A stretch of DNA of 22,938 nucleotides from an uncultured Lachnospiraceae bacterium (GTDB lineage Bacteria > Bacillota > Clostridia > Lachnospirales > Lachnospiraceae), in assembly GCA_910577785.1 (NCBI GenBank), contig CAJTNT010000054.1, forward strand, positions 1 through 22,938, written 5' to 3'. The translations under genes were made by a program, and so were the position numbers. The number at the start of each line of letters is the position of its first letter. The stretch's first letter is position 1. The notes under the pieces are model-generated. The model was not told where the DNA came from. It did not search any database and saw only the letters and a list, made by a program, of their open reading frames with translations. Below are positions 22,399-22,938 of the stretch, in pieces.

Positions 22399-22605
22399 TC
22401 ATATGCTTCTGCAGGCATTACAGGCCCATCCGCACGTATTCTTTTCTCCGCATGGATAACAACATGTACTTTTGCAGTCTGTCCCAGTAGTTAAATATTT
22501 GTGCTGCGTGGCATAATAATACGTGCACGGATAGTCAGCGTCAATATTGCATGTCCGCCTCAACGCAATGTTTAAGTCCGTTTGTCCTTCTATCAGACCA
22601 CTCAT
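22399..22605 (-). CDS. Small cysteine-rich protein, function unknown
   Basis: 68 residues from the ATG at 22605, fixed by a strong AGGAGGG 6 bases upstream. The frame is open to 22713, but that part overlaps the DUF551 gene. MSGLIEGQTDLNIALRRTCN, with nine Cys at 19, 27, 44, 48, 49, 52, 58, 62 and 65, most in the C-terminal third as CxxC-like pairs (CCYPC, CGWACNAC). No signal peptide or membrane segment. A zinc-binding or DNA-associated protein is possible. I do not recognise the family. The gene begins 1 base after the DUF551 stop, so the two are probably co-translated. Confidence 0.65.
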   Translation of the reverse strand: MSGLIEGQTDLNIALRRTCNIDADYPCTYYYATQHKYLTTGTDCKSTCCYPCGEKNTCGWACNACRSI

Positions 22606-22606
22606 G

Positions 22607-22894
22607 TTAATCCCTCCTGCCTTCATCCGGCATATGCACCGGCAGCATCGGAGCCCAGGCCAGCACCCGGTCCCATGCTCCATGATGCTCTGCCCAAAAT
22701 GGCCCGTCCCCATTATCTATAATACAGTCAATAGATTGGTATACATTCCCGTCGTACTCCATATCCTGCACTGTCACCTGCACGTCGATATTCTCGCCTG
22801 GCAGGCCGCTCTCAATAGGAGTCCATTTGTCCGATCCATGCCTCCCGGTTTCTTCCAAGGCTCCCCAAATTTTTAATGATTGTATTTGGAGCAA
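22607..22894 (-). CDS. DUF551 domain protein, start uncertain
   Basis: The segment W-TPIESGLPGENIDVQVTVQD and the closing WAEHHGAWDRVLAWAPMLP match DUF551, a small family frequent in phage accessory regions; function unknown. Up to 95 residues, counting from a TTG at 22894. There is no ATG or GTG before the domain in this frame: possible starts are TTG at 22894 or TTG at 22858, both with poor ribosome binding sites. The frame stays open to the right edge, so the gene may start outside the window. An ATG at 22839 behind GGGAGG is one base out of frame, so a small indel is also possible. Confidence 0.7.
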   Translation of the reverse strand: MLQIQSLKIWGALEETGRHGSDKWTPIESGLPGENIDVQVTVQDMEYDGNVYQSIDCIIDNGDGPFWAEHHGAWDRVLAWAPMLPVHMPDEGRRD

Positions 22895-22938
22895 TATGTA
22901 ATCCGACTTTCTCCAACAGCTCTCTTGTTCTTTTACGT
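22812..22938 (-). CDS. C-terminal end of an unrecognised phage protein, partial
   Basis: From 22937 leftwards 41 codons are open to a TGA at 22812-22814: RKRTRELLEKVGLHIAPNTI, then IKNLGSLGRNREAWIGQMDS and Y. The composition is protein-like (charged helix, then a polar end) and better than that of the overlapping DUF551 frame in the same stretch. It would overlap the DUF551 coding sequence by up to 83 bases, so only one of the two frames is probably translated over most of this stretch. No family is recognised, and the rest of the gene lies outside the window. Confidence 0.4.
   Translation of the reverse strand, partial: RKRTRELLEKVGLHIAPNTIIKNLGSLGRNREAWIGQMDSY

Noticed and set aside
1..22938. 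tRNA genes, reverse transcriptase/diversity-generating elements, insertion sequences, lysis genes
   Set aside because: I looked for these and saw none in this window; the recombinase is a tyrosine type without transposon ends.

Overview
The window is one late-gene block of a temperate-type tailed phage or prophage (siphovirus, HK97-like capsid) from a Firmicute. A Clostridia or Lachnospiraceae-type host is likely, judging from the protein families (DUF1492 regulator, P27 TerS, phi13-type major tail protein, ReqiPepy6 Gp37-like tail protein), strong AGGAGG-type ribosome binding sites and roughly even base composition. The host is an inference; no host gene is visible. Every supported gene lies on the minus strand, so it reads from right to left, with overlaps of a few bases between most genes. 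No stretch over 300 bases lacks a gene.

Right edge (22938 to 21049): the end of an unrecognised gene, a DUF551 protein, a 68-residue cysteine-rich protein, a catalytic-domain-only tyrosine recombinase whose conserved N-terminus begins at a CTG codon, and a DUF1492 (sigma region 4-like) regulator. A putative promoter with two inverted-repeat operators precedes the regulator. An intrinsic terminator follows it, only about 22 nt before the first packaging gene.

Packaging and head (21048 to 13107): a TerS-like protein, an HNH nuclease fused to a P-loop kinase-like domain, a P27-family TerS, TerL, portal, prohead protease, major capsid protein with a built-in coiled-coil scaffold, gp6-like connector, head closure protein, gp10-like neck protein and a tail-terminator-like protein.

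Tail (13107 to 1): major tail protein, tail assembly chaperone with a -1 programmed frameshift (slippery CCCAAAC plus a perfect 15-bp hairpin) giving a G-T fusion, then a giant tape measure protein of 2780 residues. Then come Dit, a Gp37-like tail protein, and two baseplate or receptor-binding-type proteins, the last running off the left edge. The tape measure takes up over a third of the window. It carries 64 tandem 22-residue units with alternating A and B types, three 44-residue units with a different internal register, and an 87-bp Ala/Gly repeat block near its N-terminus.

The most interesting signals are the tape measure repeat architecture, the frameshift hairpin that also has the form of an intrinsic terminator, the terminator placed in front of the packaging operon (suggesting antitermination), the operator-bracketed promoter beside the small recombinase, and the HNH-kinase fusion between two TerS-like genes.
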